64,000 nt of DNA, taken from Phoronis australis (lineage: Eukaryota > Phoronida > Phoronidae). The DNA is taken from NCBI GenBank assembly GCA_002633005.1, contig NMRA01000150.1, positions 586,359-650,358 of the forward strand, in the 5' to 3' direction. This document shows positions 42,201 to 57,200 of this stretch, piece by piece. Position numbers and translations under genes: made by a program. The notes under the pieces are model-generated. The model saw nothing but the letters and a program-made list of their open reading frames with translations. It was not told the DNA's origin and did not search any database. Position 1 is the stretch's first letter, and every line of letters begins with the position of its first letter.

Positions 42201-45200
42201 GATATGTAGTCAGGAGTTTATACTTTAATTAATTGATATGTAGACAGGAGTTTATACTGTAACTAATTGGTATGTAGACAGGAGTTAAATATACTATAAC
42301 TAATTGGTATGTAGACAAGAGTTTATATTATTATTGTCTGGTAATGGTTCATCAGATGTATTTTCCACTGTTTTGCAGATGACAAAACACGAGTTGTGCT
42401 GGCTCCATTGCCTGGGAAACAGAAAGGTTCTGATTACATCAATGCAAACTATGTCGGCGTAAGTGAACTCCCTACCTCTTACTCAGATATGAAAACTGTC
42501 ACTTGTAGGGCAGTAGTTTTCAAAAAAAAGTTGACGGAAACATTGACTGTATCACTCCAAGTTGCCCCAAATGTGGCAATTTGCTCTTCTTGTCCCAAAT
42601 GCAACTTAGATCAGTGTTTGTGAATTGATGGTACTGGCTGTACATGTATTTTTCTCTTGACGAAGTACTAACTTGTGTTCCTCACAGTCGTGCTGTTTGG
42701 GTTATGAAGTCTGCAATCATTGGAAACTTATGAAAGACCATCTTGCCTCATAATTTCTTAACTCTTCTATGTATAATAGTGTAAATGTCCAACGCCGTTT
42801 CTTATGTACTACAAATATAGTGCATTATATCTATATCTATATCTATATATTATTTATTTCTCAACTACTCTATGTATATACACCACCTTACTATTTTGCC
42901 TCTCTTTTGATTGGGCTGAACCTAACGCCAAAACAATCCTATGTTTTTCAGTAACATACAGTGGTGCAACAGAACATTTATCCTTTGTTTATTTGTGTTC
43001 ACACACAAATATTCTTCCACTGCGAATATGCCAGAAAGTTCCCTGGTACAACTTAAAGCTGTTTCAAAACCACCACAGTCTTTCAATTGTTGACCTGTTT
43101 TCTCCATTTCATTTTGGAACTCGCAGCTGGTTTTCTCAACTTCTAAACTAAACAAATTTCTGAAAAATTGCGTTATAGTATGTCATCTTTATGGCAATAT
43201 TAAACTGAATTGAATTATTATTATTATTATTATTATAGTCGCCTGTAAATGCAACTAGCCGTGTCATGCAGACTTCATTCACAATGTTGACATGATGTTG
43301 GTAAAGCTACTCAAATGTAACTTAAGTTTGTAACCAAGAAACTAATGCAACTGTTAACTCTATGTTAAATGAGATATGCTATGAACCATTTTTATATGCT
43401 CACATAATGTGTGGTTGCCTATTGTCGCCACTTTATCCGGGCGTCTTGGTGTCCAGCATGTGTTCGCTGTAGATCTCAAAAACCGTGATCGGATTTTGTT
43501 GAAATTTGGCACATGGTTGTTGGGCATCACTAGGACGGTTCATGCTACTTTTCAATCTTACTAGTCCCCTGGGGTAAGGGAGGCGTAGCTTTTATGAAAC
43601 TTGATATCAGTGTGTCGGCATGATTCTGTATCTTTGGGGGAAGAGCGTTTCCATGTGATATCTAGAGAACTGATGGGCTAATTACATTGAAACTTAACAT
43701 TATGAGATTGTGCCAGCTCCAGGTGGTTTTCGTCGGGACTGGACAACTGCTCTGGCTATTTCGTGTGAGGGTTATTCGAGTTGATATGTAGAGAACTGAG
43801 GGAAGAATTTCACTGAAAGTTGACATGGGGGTATGTTTGGGCAATGTGGCTCTACCAAGTTTACAGATAGATTTGGCCACTGTAACATCCCTTAAGGGTC
43901 ATTTAGATTTCGACGTGAGACTTTTCAAGTGTTATTCAGGGGAAGAGCATTTCCCAATGATATCAAGAGAACTGACTGACGGATTTTGCTAAAGCTTGAC
44001 ACGGAGGTATACAATATTGATGTGCATCAATTAATTTTTGGAAGGATTCCACCACTGCAGCACCTCCTAGTGGCTATTTTGGGAAGAATTTCCGGGTGAT
44101 TGATCTTCAACCAACTGAGAGATTTTAATAAAATGTAAATCCATCACCATTAATTTTTTCCACAGATTCAGCTACTGCAGCACGTCCTAGTGACCATTTT
44201 TATGCGCCCACATATTTATATGTGGACGCATTATGCCGTCATCTCTGTCCGTCCGTCCGTCCGTCCGTCCGTCCGTCCGGCGTCCGGCGTCCGCTGCTCT
44301 ATCTCCAAAACCCTTTGACATACGTTCATGAAATTTGACACATATGTTCCATTCATGAATGGGACGGCATGTGCGAACTTTCAGACGGATCCGACTACCG
44401 GTGTGCCCCCTAGTGGCAATTTTAGTTTTTTACGCTTACCTTTGTATCTTCAAAAGTCCTGAACGGATTTTCATGAAATTTGGTATGTAGGCACCTATTA
44501 GTGAAATGACGCTATCCTCCCGTTTTCAGATGGATTCGACATAGTTTGCGCCACCTAGTGGCCATTTTTAGTGTTTTCGAGTCTGTTTTTGTGCGTCCAC
44601 CCCTCTATCAACCAAACGGCTCAAAGGATGATTGTGAAAATTGGCATGCATATGCTTNTAGTGGCAATTTTAGTATTTTACATTGACCTCTGTATTTTCA
44701 TAGGTCTTCAGGTGTATACTTTGTGTTACTTCGTGACTGTGAAGGAAAAGTTCCAAGTAGAAATTTGTTTCTGGCATTCTAATGCTGTGCTAATCTCGTA
44801 TGTTGGTAAATTTGTTTTTAATTCTATGTTTCTGTGGTGTTTTAAGCAACTGAGGTATAGGATGTGCTTGTATTATGAAGATTACTCACATTTTGCCCCT
44901 AGCCCATTGAGGAGACAATGACCATGCCTTTCCATTTTGCAAAGTATGCCCTCTACTGGCCACTTTATGGTACCAATAAACAACCCTAGAAGGATACCGT
45001 ATGCGGTGCAATTGTGGGCGCATTTCAACGCTCCGCGTTGCTCTTGTGTTCTCAAGGGGTCTTCATGTGTTGCATGGGAAAAAGAAATTCTGAAAAATGA
45101 TTGACCACAGACATGTGTGAAGCTAATGATTGACCACAGACATGTGTGAAGCTAATGATTGACCACAGACATGTGTGAAGCTAATGATTGACCACAGACA

Positions 45201-48200
45201 TGTGTGAAGCCAATGATTGACCACAGACATGTGTGAAGCCAATGATTGACCACAGACATGTGTGAAGCTAATGATTGACCACAGACATGTGTGAAGCTAA
45301 TGATTGACCACAGACATATGTGAAGCTAATGCGCTGAACCCTTCGTTTTTGGGATGGCTTTGTCCACTACAGCATTGTGACAAGGAGCTTCTCATGTGTT
45401 GTTTGGGGGAAGAGTGTTTCTGGATGGTATATAGAGAACTTATTGATGGATTTCAATGAAACTTCACATAGTCATGATCATATGCTGGCACCTTTTTGTG
45501 GGGATTTCTGTTTTCAAGTGTTGTTTAGGGTAAGAGTGTTTCCAAAATATATCTATAGAATTGATTGACAGATTTCGAAGAAACTTTACGCAGCTGTATA
45601 TGATTACAATGTGCCGACAGTATTTGGTTTTTGTGCTGATTCGACTACCACAGCACCTCCTAGTGGCCCTTATAAATGTATTTTTGCGATACAACGTGGA
45701 CACATGTCTACGCTCCAGCGTTGCTCTTGTTCATTTGTTTTAGTGTTTTAATTCTGCCTGCTTGGTATTAAACATAATCCCCTTGAGTACAAACACTGCA
45801 TAATCTTATAGCAAACTTCTTTCTCTTTACCAGGGTTATGACAATTCCCGGGCATATATTGCCACACAAGGTCCTCTTCCAAACACAATTGATGATTTCT
45901 GGCGTCTTGTGTGGGACCGCAATAGCGTTGTTATTGTCATGATAACAAATCTCTACGAGAAAGGAAGGGTAATATTTTGTGAAGGAAGTTGTTTCGAGTG
46001 TGTTCTTTATGTTAAGTTATCAATACTTAGCGTATTTACATTCCATACGACACTAGGCAGATCAGATTTTAGACTCTGTGTGGTATATTTTATAAGTGCA
46101 ATAATCTTGAGTTTACGTGCTTACCATGTAGTTAAGTTTTTACACTTATTCGTATCATGCAATCTTATCCATCTCAATGACTGCTCTTTTATCTTAGAAA
46201 AAATGTGACCAATACTGGCCTGAAGAAGTAGGTCAAGAGGCTACTTATGGGTTCATCACTGTTAAGCACCTGCAGAAGACAGAGCTAGCCTTCTACACAG
46301 TACGAGTGTTCTCCATAAGGAATAAAGGCAAAAAGGTACTTGAGTCTCTTGGTCACTTATATGAGACCTGTGTACCATACAAAAAATGTGGATTCGTTTG
46401 GAAATTTGACTGGTAGTATGCAAGTAAACTTGACCAGGCAAAAATATGGAATTTCGAAGCAGATTATTTACCTACAACTGATAAGCTTATAATAGAAATT
46501 GAAGATTTTTAAACAAAAAATTCAACATATATATTTATTTTATCCAAAAAAATTAACTATGGATTCACAAACTTTGCTTCGATTCATTCTAAATTTTGTA
46601 GCACAATTGATGAATCGTAAGGCGTCTTCTGCAGATATTCACCATCTACTGATATTCATTGTCTTCTACTGAAGATATTCATCGTCTTCTGCTGATATTC
46701 GTCTTCTGCTGATATTCATCGTCTTCTAGTGAAGATATTTATCGTCTTCTGCTGAAGATATTCAGCATCTTCTGCTAATATTCATTGTTTTCTGTTGATA
46801 TTCATCATCTTCTGCTTCAACTATTTTTGGCTAAATATGAATAGTACTTACTGTTTACAAAATGTCGATGTATTCGGAGTTGTGATGAAAATAGCTTCTG
46901 AAAGAATCCAAACTTTTTTAAAACGTTTAAGAACATGTCGTCTGCTGTAAGACATTGCACTGTGCAGATTCATGAGCACTTTCTTTCGGATTAGTGTTTA
47001 ATAAGGAGCCTGAGCTTTTCACTACTGTAAACGCAGTCCACCACCTAAACACAGAAAATTTTGAAAATTGGTTGTCAATTCACAATGCATTAAACTTTTT
47101 CAAAGGTATGTAATGGGGAACTAAACACAGTTTCAATACGCCAACATGATGAAAAGTTTGAATTTTTGTTTGGTCTCTACATGAAAATTTTTAAATTACT
47201 GAAAAATATGCAAATCTGGTGTCATAAATATGCAAATCTGGTGTCAAAAATAGTTAAATGTTGTTGCTGATTTCACCAGCTAATATGTGTTGATTTCCAT
47301 TAATTTAACTTTTAAATATTCTATAGCCAACCATCTGTTGAGTAATGAAGTGTTTTAAATGTGTACCAAGGTATTCATGGAACGCATGTAGTGCATAACT
47401 TGCCATGTTATGTTTCACTAGCCATGTTCTGAATACTTTGTTTCACTAGCCACCCGCTGAATACTTTAGGTTTCACTAGTCATGTGCCGCATGCTTTGTT
47501 TCTATCACTTGCTGTCTGTATGCATTGTCTGCCAGCATAGTGCACTGCCTACTAACCCCCTGTTCTCTCTATATTCACAGAACAGACAGGAGCGACTAGT
47601 CTATCAATTCCATTACACTGACTGGCCTGACCACGGGGTGCCTGATTACACGCTACCAGTTCTGTCATTCATCAAAAAGTCACATGCCAGAAACAAGAAC
47701 ACCAGTCGACCAATCATTGTTCACTGCAGGTGAGAGTGGAAATCTTGGTCAAGGATATGATATATTGCATGCTATTAATCTAGAATTTGAGCAAAACTAT
47801 GTTGTCCCAGAGAAGCCCGTTGATTTGATAGTTTCTGGGGCTTGGATACGACAACATGAGTGTCACTTCTCTTGGTTTGACAGCATAATATGTTTCACAC
47901 ACCCTTGCTCACATCTTCATGACACATTTTTATGCGCCCAAATATTTATATGTGGGCGCATTATGCCATCATACCCGTCCATACGGCATCTGTTCCTATG
48001 TTCATGAAATTTTGAACATTTTTTCATTTCGAAATTGAACAGCATGAGCAAACTTCGGACGGATCCAATTATTGGTGTGTCCCCAAGTTGGAATTTTTTG
48101 TTTTTTACGTTTGCCTGTGTATCTTCAAACATCGTTATCGTATTTTCATAAAATTTATCATATAGGCATCTATTAGTGAAGTGGCGTTATTCTCCCATTT

Positions 48201-51200
48201 TCGGACGGATTCTAGTCAGTTTGCGCCACCTTGTGGCCATTTTTACTGATTTCGAATCTGTTTTTGGCGTCCACCCATCTATCAACCAAACCACTATAAG
48301 GATGATTGTGAAAATTGGCATATATTATGTTCTTAGTGGGAAGAGGAAGGTTGTTTCGTTTTTTTGCGGTCATATCTGTATCTCTTAAACCCACTGCCGG
48401 ATCTTTATTAAATTCAGCAATAATTATTTGGCATTCATATGAAGTTGACTATAGACGAGAATTTTAGGGGGGCCATGGCCCCCTTGGCCCCTTCTAAATC
48501 CGCCACTGAACGACAATGATTTTCAGACAGATCCCATGAACATTGTGCCTCCTAGTGGCAATTTCATTTTTCCCATTTTCCTCTGTTTCTCTAAAGTTGC
48601 TTTACGGATTTTTGTGAAATTTCATAAATAGATTTTTCTTACAAAACGATGACATGTTCCTGTTTTTGGATAGATTCAATATAATTTGCACCATCTAGTG
48701 GCTATTTTTATGATACAAATAAACACCCCCCAGAAGCACACCGTTTGCGATGCATTCGTGGGGTGCATTTCAACGCTCTGCGTTGGTCTTGTACTGATAC
48801 TGATACTTATTCACGACACGAGCATTACCAACTGATTTGTAATCTGCATTTTCACCATTTATACTACTTCTGCATCTTCAGCACATGCTCAGTTGATCCG
48901 TGTGTAATGTTACTTGAAGAAACATAATCAGTGACTATGAGGTATGAATATTATGCAAAATTGAAAAGAATTACCCAAATTTACCTTAAGCAACAGTTCA
49001 GCAGTTGTCTGGAGCTTTTTAATATGCGGGTGCATACTACTGTCATCTGTGTCATCTGGCATCCACTTCTGTATCTGCAAAAACCTCTTGACAGAACTTG
49101 ATGAGATTTGGCAGATGTATTACAGTAACTATGAAGCTGACGACAGATGACGAATATCAGACTGGTCCTCTGTACCCCCCCTCCAGTTAGAATTTTAGTA
49201 TTTTACATTTGTCTCTGTACTGTCAGAGTTATTTGGTGGATTTTCATGAAATTTATTGAGGAAACAACAACACTTTTCCATTTTCGGACGAGTTTAAGGT
49301 ATTGTGCGCCACCTAATGGGCATTTAAAGATGTTGTGTTCTCTCTCCGCCAATCCGTAGGATTATTGTGAAAATTGACAGATGTGTTTATGATGAGGAAT
49401 CCGCTGCTGTTGATTTTCGGACAATTTTGATTACTTGAGCACTCCCTAGCGGTGATTCTTTTTTGCGTCTACGGTTATATCTCAACACTTTTCAGGATCT
49501 TCACGAAATTTGGCAGGTGTGTTACTCTGGAGCTGACAGCAAATGACGGATGATTTTCAGACCAATCTGAGTATCGCTGCAGCCTCTATATTTTTGAGTT
49601 CCTTGATGGTTTTCCATGAAATTCGGGAAATAGGAGATGATGATGCCTTTCAGTTTAGTTGTAATTTGATATTTATGTGCGCCACCTAGTGGCCATTATT
49701 GTTTTTTCATGTCCGCCTCTTAACCTGCCAAATCGCTCTGAAGATCATTTTAGCGATTTTGTTTTGTGTCTGGTGCTACATCTCCCTTATCCTTGTCTGA
49801 AATTTTGCACTTGTTTCCCTGAGTCAAAGGCTGCTGACAACTTTTAGACTACCTAGACTACCGATGTTGTCGCTGGTGACATTTTCAGTTTTCACGCGAA
49901 TTTATAATCATAAGTTTCTTTGATGGTTTTCCATGAAATTTAGCAAACGAATTTCTATTATGAAGAGGCCAACACATTTTCATTGTGGAATGGATTCCAC
50001 GTATTCTGCTCCACCTACTGGCCATTTTTTACTTTAGAATTGTCTACCTTAGTCAAACCATTGACAGTATCATTATGAAAATTTACAGAATATGTTTCTA
50101 CTGATAAGTATAACCGATATGGGTCCAACTACTGTGGCGCCACCTTATGACATTTTTGCATCTGCGGCTGTATTTCCTAATCCCCCTTGAAAGATATTTC
50201 AGAAATTTGTGGCTAAAAAGAACAGATGAACAAATCATACTGCGGCTTCGTCTCTTAATGACAATCTGTTTTTTCACATTCGCCAGTCTGTAATCTTTAG
50301 AGTTCTTCGGCGGATTTTAGAAAATTAAAATATTTTTTTCGGAAGATGACAATACATTGCCGTCTAATAGTGATTTGCAATAAATTTATGAAAACAAATT
50401 TTACTGTTTTACCTCATGTCAAAGCCAATGCCTTCAAAAAGTCAATCGTATCCAAAAATAACCTCAAATTGATTTTTTCTGAAGTTAAAACAAATAGTGT
50501 CGTTGAAGGTGTTGGTTTGGGCCCTACATGCAAGAATGTTGTGGTGATTTAATTGACCTCAGTATGATCTCATTTTAAGTGCTGGCGTGGGCCGTTGTGA
50601 TGGTTTAATTGACCTCAGTATGATCTCATTTCAAGTGCTGGCGTGGGCCGGACGGGCACGTACATTGTGATTCAGAGTATGATGGAGCAGATTGCAGCCA
50701 AGGGTACAGTCAGTGTTTACTCGTTCCTCAAGCACATACGCATGCAGCGGAACTATTTGGTGCAGACAGAGGTGAGAGTTAGTGAGGGGTGTTACATATT
50801 TGTTTTAATTTAGATTTAATGAACTCTTTTCAATTGTTGCTTGTTAAATTAACTTTTTAATTTTGTCTCTTATAAGAGGCGAATGAAAATCTTATTCTGT
50901 TTAAGTATTTAGCATATTATTACTTGATCTTTATATTTATCAAAACCATGCATGTTGTTACAGGACTTGTATATGTGTAATTATCAATGCATGTTCTGTT
51001 ACTGGTCCTAAATAGGTTCATTTATCAAGGCATGTTCTGTTACAGGATCAGCACAATGTTCATTTATCATGGCATGTTCTGTTACAGGATCAGTATGTGT
51101 TCATTCACGACGCCCTATTTGAGTACATAAGTAGTGGGGGTCACACAGAGATCAATGAGTCAGACGTGACAGCCTACCTGGAACAAATCAACACAAACAT

Positions 51201-54200
51201 AGATGGCAGCACTGAAGTGGATAAACAGTTCCTGGTAAATAGTGCTCTCTGTGGTGTTTCACTAAAATGTAGAATACCTGTTTATGACGTGGTTTTGGTA
51301 TACTTATCAAAAATGTTTCATCTATGTTGGTTCCCTCACTGTGAATAACCATTTGTTCTGAATTTGTGTCTAAGGAAGAAAACTGAGTATTTATTTTTTG
51401 TCCATAATACCCTGGTTCGTTTATATTTCATTAATTGTTTTCCGTTATACCCTGGTTTGTCCATCCTTTATTATGCGCCCACATGTGGTGCATATTGCTG
51501 TAATATCTGTTTGGGCTTCCGGCATCTGTCGTTCGACGTCCGTCGTCCACAGCTGTATCTCTTAAACCTCTCACAGGATCTTGATGAGATTTGGCAGATG
51601 TGTTTCTGTGAAGCTGGTGATGGATGACACCGACGTTTGGACTTATCCGACTAGTGGTGTGCCCCTTAGTGGTAATTTAGTTTTTTTACGTTTACGTTTG
51701 TATCTTCAGAGCTCCTCAATGGATTTTCATAATATTTGGCAGATATGCATCTATTAGTGAGATGACGCTATTCTCCTGTTTTCGGATGGATTCGAGGAAC
51801 ATTGCACCACCTAGTGGCCATTTTTTTCAAGTCTGGTTGATGAAAGGGCAGACGCTAAAAACAAACTACTCTAAGGATGATTGTGAAAATAGGTGACTAT
51901 GTTCTAACTGTGAAGAGGGCGGCTCCTGATGATTTTCCGACGAGTTCAACTACTTTGGCCACTCCTAGTGGCTGTTTTGTTAGTTTTTGTGCCCATGGCT
52001 GTATCTCCTGAACGCTCCTGCTGGATCTTTATTAAATTTAGCAAGTGTATTTATATGAAGTTGACAACAGACAACGATGTCATTTGGACAGATCCTACTA
52101 CTTCTGTGCCCCTCTAGTGGCACTTTTTGTCTGTATCTTTGAAACTCCTTGGCGAATTTTTTTGAGATTTAATAAATAGATTTCTATTAGAGGCAACAGG
52201 TTCCCATTTTTAGATAGATTCAATGTATAGGGGCGGTCTTTATCTATTAAATTTTCTTGCAAATTGTAGGTTTTTATTTAGAAGAATGTGATACCTTCTT
52301 ATTTTCGGGCAGATTTGACGTATTCTGTATCACTCGGTGACCATTTTAAACATTTTTGAGTAAATTTTTGAAAATTTGAAGATGTGTTCCTGATTAGAAG
52401 ACTGATGCTGACATCGATTTTCGGATTTGTTCAACTACTCTGGCTCCCCCTAGTGGCAATTTTATTTTTTTTGCATCCAGGGCTATATCTTCGTTACCCT
52501 TTGCAGGATGTTTCAGAAATTTAGCTGATGTGTTCCTGAGTATATGGCAGTAGATTACACCCAGTTTCAGACCAATCCAAGTACAGTAATGTGCTCCCTA
52601 GTGGCAATTGTTTATGTTTGCCTTGATAACTTCAGAGTTCTTTGATGCTTTTTCATGAAATGGGGCATCCATGCTTTCCTTGTTGTGATAGATTTGTCAT
52701 ATTCTGCACCAACTAGTGGCCAGTTTAATTGTTTATTTGTCTGTTTTTTGTTGTTTGTTTCAATATGTACCTGCCAAACCGCACAGAGGATCATTATGAA
52801 AATTGACAGATGTGTTTCTACTGACAAGAGCGTGACTTTCAACTTTTGTGGCGCCCCTTAGTGACATTTTTTTGCATCAATGGCTGTATCTCCGAAACCC
52901 CTTGCAAGATGTTTTTGAAACTTTGCAATCATTGTATTCCTATTAGCTTGACAGCAGGTGGATGGATTCGATTTCTGCTGTGGTTCCTAACGGTATTTTT
53001 TTGACATTTCCTTTCGTATCGACAGATATATATAGAATTTGGCAAATAATTTTGTCAGATTTGTTTAAGGTGCTCTGCGCCATCTAATGGCCATTTTGAT
53101 GAAAATAATAAACACCCCTGGGAGCACACCATTTGCGGTCCATACGTGGGTGCATTTCAATGCTCTTCGTTGCTCTTGTTAACGTAGTAGTGTTAATTGT
53201 CCATTGTTCCCTGATTCGTCTGTTCTTATTTAGTGTTTGTCCGTTATAGCCTGATTAGTCTATACTTTATTTAGTGCTTGTCCATTATACGTTGATTAGT
53301 CTATTCTTTATTTAGTGTTTGTCCCTTATACCCTGATTAGACTATACTTTATTTAGTGTTTGTCCATTGTAGCCTGATTAGTCTATACTTTATTTAGTGT
53401 TTGTCCATTATACAGTGATTGGTCTATTCTTTATTTATTTAGTGTTTGTCCATTATACAGTGATTAGTCTATACTTTATTTAGTGTTTGTCCATTATACC
53501 CTGATTAGTCTATACTTTATTTAGTGCTTGTCCATTATACAGTGATTTGTCTATTCTTTATTTAGTGTTTGTCCATTATACAGTGATTAGTCTATACTTT
53601 ATTTAGTGTTTGTCCATTATACCTTGATTAGTCTATTCTTTATTTAGTGTTTGTCCATTATAGCCTGATTTGTCTGTACTTTCAGCTGGCTACATACTAC
53701 AGTCCACGTGAACATGAGTATGAATCTGCTCACAAGTCTTACAATGTTCACAAGAACAGGTCACCACTACTTGTGCCAGGTAAACACAAGATCTGACTTT
53801 TGAATAAAATCAGTGGTTGCAGTGTCACTCTTGGTTATGTTCAAAATAGGAATGTTTTAGTCAACTGGGTGGGCCAAGGAAAATAGACTTCTAAAACTGC
53901 TACAAAGTGCCCCCTAGTGGCAACTTCAGTATTGTTGTTTTTTGCATTTGCCAGTGTATCTTCCTTGATAGGAATTCTTTGATAGACTCTCATGAAAATT
54001 AAATATAAGTTTCTAGTATTAAGGATACAACGATGCACATTGCAAAGAAGATTTTTCACTTTAAAAGCCTTCTTTCCACTGTGCGTAACGTATTTTGTCT
54101 GATACTGTACAATTGCACACTTTGTCAAAACTCAAGAGGTGGGGTATGAGTCTGGAAGAGGACAACTGGGCGATGGTATATGAATTTTTTTATTTTTTCC

Positions 54201-57200
54201 TCTCACAGATTAATTTAAAGTGTTTTACCTTGCAGAAATTTTAGTTGGGTGTCATGGCTTCTTTAATCTTCCTATCCACTGAAATATTATAGCCATTCTG
54301 GGAGAACAGCTTCACAGTTGGAATTTAATAAAGCAGCAATTACGGACCATGCACTTAAAGAAAATCATATAATTGATTGGAAAAAAGTTTCATTATGGAA
54401 ATTGGAAATATAAGATTAAAGAAGCCATTTGGATGACGTCAGAAAAAAACAACATGAACAGGGATGAGGGGGTGATGAAGATCAGCCCTGTGTACAACAG
54501 TCTGTTTACAGCACCGCCACCTAGGGGTCACTGCTAAAGTCGGCAGATCCACATTGCAGCCGATGAACTCTAATTTTTGGGAGGAAAAAATGAAAAATTT
54601 CTGAGTATACTGATTACATTTACCTTTCTGATGAAACTGTTAACTGAACTCTTCTGGCAGATGGGTGTGTATGGGTCTGGTGGGTCTGGTGGGTCTAGAT
54701 GGGAATGTGGAGTTAGATGTAGGAACAGGACAACTGGGGTTGACAAACTCTGTTGGTAGCTTACACATTGCTCAGTTTGAAAAACGGGTGTTCAAGGGTT
54801 ACACATTGCTTAGTTTGGTAAACTCTTGGTGATCATAGCTTACACATTGCTGTTTCAGTCGACAACAAAAGTAAAGTGCGCATTCCCATGCAACCAGGAG
54901 TGGAAGGGTCGGACTATATTAATGCAAGTTATCTTCATGTGAGTACAGTAACTATCACATATGTTACAGCTTAAAGCGCTGTGGAATTCCGAGCCTGTCA
55001 ATTTTTCATGTGTAGGGGTTTCACAAATTCAGGCCTGATTCATCAAGGCGCTAATGTATTTGGTGTGGTGACAGTTAAATGTTGTTCCATGATTAGTGTT
55101 CACATCACAATATACTGCATCTAAGGTTCATAGGTCACAGAGGCCAAAAAGGGGTTGATTATTTAGACTTGTACTTAATTAAATATGTCACAATTTGACC
55201 CTTTCATTTGTGAGTGAATATTATTCAGAAAGTGACAGAACCAGCGGAATAGTGTTTCTGTCTTCCTGTACATTGTTGTGAAGAAGATAACACAAATAAT
55301 ACAATGTCATTACGGCGTTTTCCCGTTGCTCCCAACTTGTTCGATTCTGTAGCTCAACAACAAGTTGGGAAGTTTACCCCTGTAGCCAATATCTTACACG
55401 ACTGATAAACTCCATTCTGGCATTCATGGTTGGTGAGCCAGCTCTCTTTTGTTTGATAATTGCTGTAATCTTCAATAAGATCGTATCTAGCCTGACTGGG
55501 ATGTGCTGTTAAAAATAAAATTTAAGTTATAACATATTTGAAGATGAACCAATAGCATTTTTGAAATCCTCTTCAAGTGGTGATCATGTTTAGTTTTTGA
55601 ATCTCCAAAATCGCCCAACTGCAACCAAAGTTACGATAATCTTTTTTTTTTCGAATGTACCAAGAATTCACTCTGGGTTTGACGGTGTTCACACGTGGTG
55701 TGTAATAAGCCTGGTAGATAACTGGCCTGCCTGTTGTCATAGCAAACAAAAGACTTGGCTTGGCAGTGAACAAAGAAGCTAGATGTTATCACGCGCTCAC
55801 AACCCCCTGCGTTTGGTAAAGTCACTGAACGGGAAAATGCTGTCATGAGGAATGACTTCACAAAATGACCCTATGACTCGAGTGGGAGTGACCTGTGCAA
55901 AAACTCCTTTGAACCTGTTCTGCATTTCCTTCTTGAACCAGTCAATACACAAAATGATGATCTGGTGAATACCCAACTGACAGGGATATACTCAAAGTTC
56001 TTAGTCATTGCCAGTGTACATTATAGTTTGCTGTTGTTTATTTGTGCAATTTTGAATTGAATGACTTGATTTGTCCACCACTGTCATGTATAAATATCAA
56101 TGAAAGAATGTGAAGTGTGGCACAAGTTCAGACTTGAAGCATTTCAAACCAAGTGCAACTCTAAGAAAGTATACATCGTGAAGTAATGATTGAGTCAATG
56201 TAAGATTAATGGCTTAACTTGTATCAATGTTAATGGGGGAAAATTTTATCTATGTGGGAAGATTGCATGAAGGATAACTGGGTGATATTGTATGGAGGAT
56301 AACAGGGGAAAATTGTGTCATGGATAACGGAATTGTTTCATTTTCGTTTAATTTGAAATGCTGTTTTTCCCTGGTATGCTAAATGTGTCACTTAGGAGTG
56401 CCTCAGTAGTATGCTAAATGTGTCACTAGGGGGCGTCTCATTATTGTGCTAAATTTATTGTCTTTTGTTGCTTAAAGGGTTACTACCAGAATGAAGAGTT
56501 CATTGTTACCCAGCATCCCTTGCCTCATACTGTTCAAGACTTCTGGCGCATGGTGTGGGACCAGAATTCCATGACTATAGTTATGTTGTCACATGTGCAA
56601 GATGAGGTGAGTAGAGATTCAACATATGTAGTGTATGGAGTACTACTAGAACCATGTGACTATTAGTAAATGTTGTCACATATTCAGTGTGAGGTTGGGT
56701 GCTTATGAAGTAATTTGATAATGTGAGGAGGGTATTTTGGGGTATTTGTGCACATTCTAACACATTTTAAAGACCATGAGTTTTGCAACTTGTTAATAAT
56801 TCAATCATTCCAATATCAGGGCGAACTATTAGCTGCAAAATGACGGTTCAATCTCTAAATGTCACATCTTAGTAAGGGTGCATTGGACAGGACAAGTTCC
56901 ACTTTTACCTACGACAAGTTTCAACTCTACCTGTGACAAGTTTTACCTTTACGTTTAACAAGTTTTCACCTCTACCTGTGACAAGATTGACCTCTACCTG
57001 TGACAAGTTCTGCCTCTACCTATGGCAAATTGCACCTTTGCCTGTGACAAGTCCCACCTCTGCCTGTAACAAGATTCACCTGAGTGACTCAAGTGAATCT
57101 TGTTACAGAGTGTACACACAAGTCACAGCCATGACTGCAGAGTGCAGGCACAATTCAGTCATTACTGCTAAGTGTGAGCACAGTCAGTCTGTTTTGCTTA

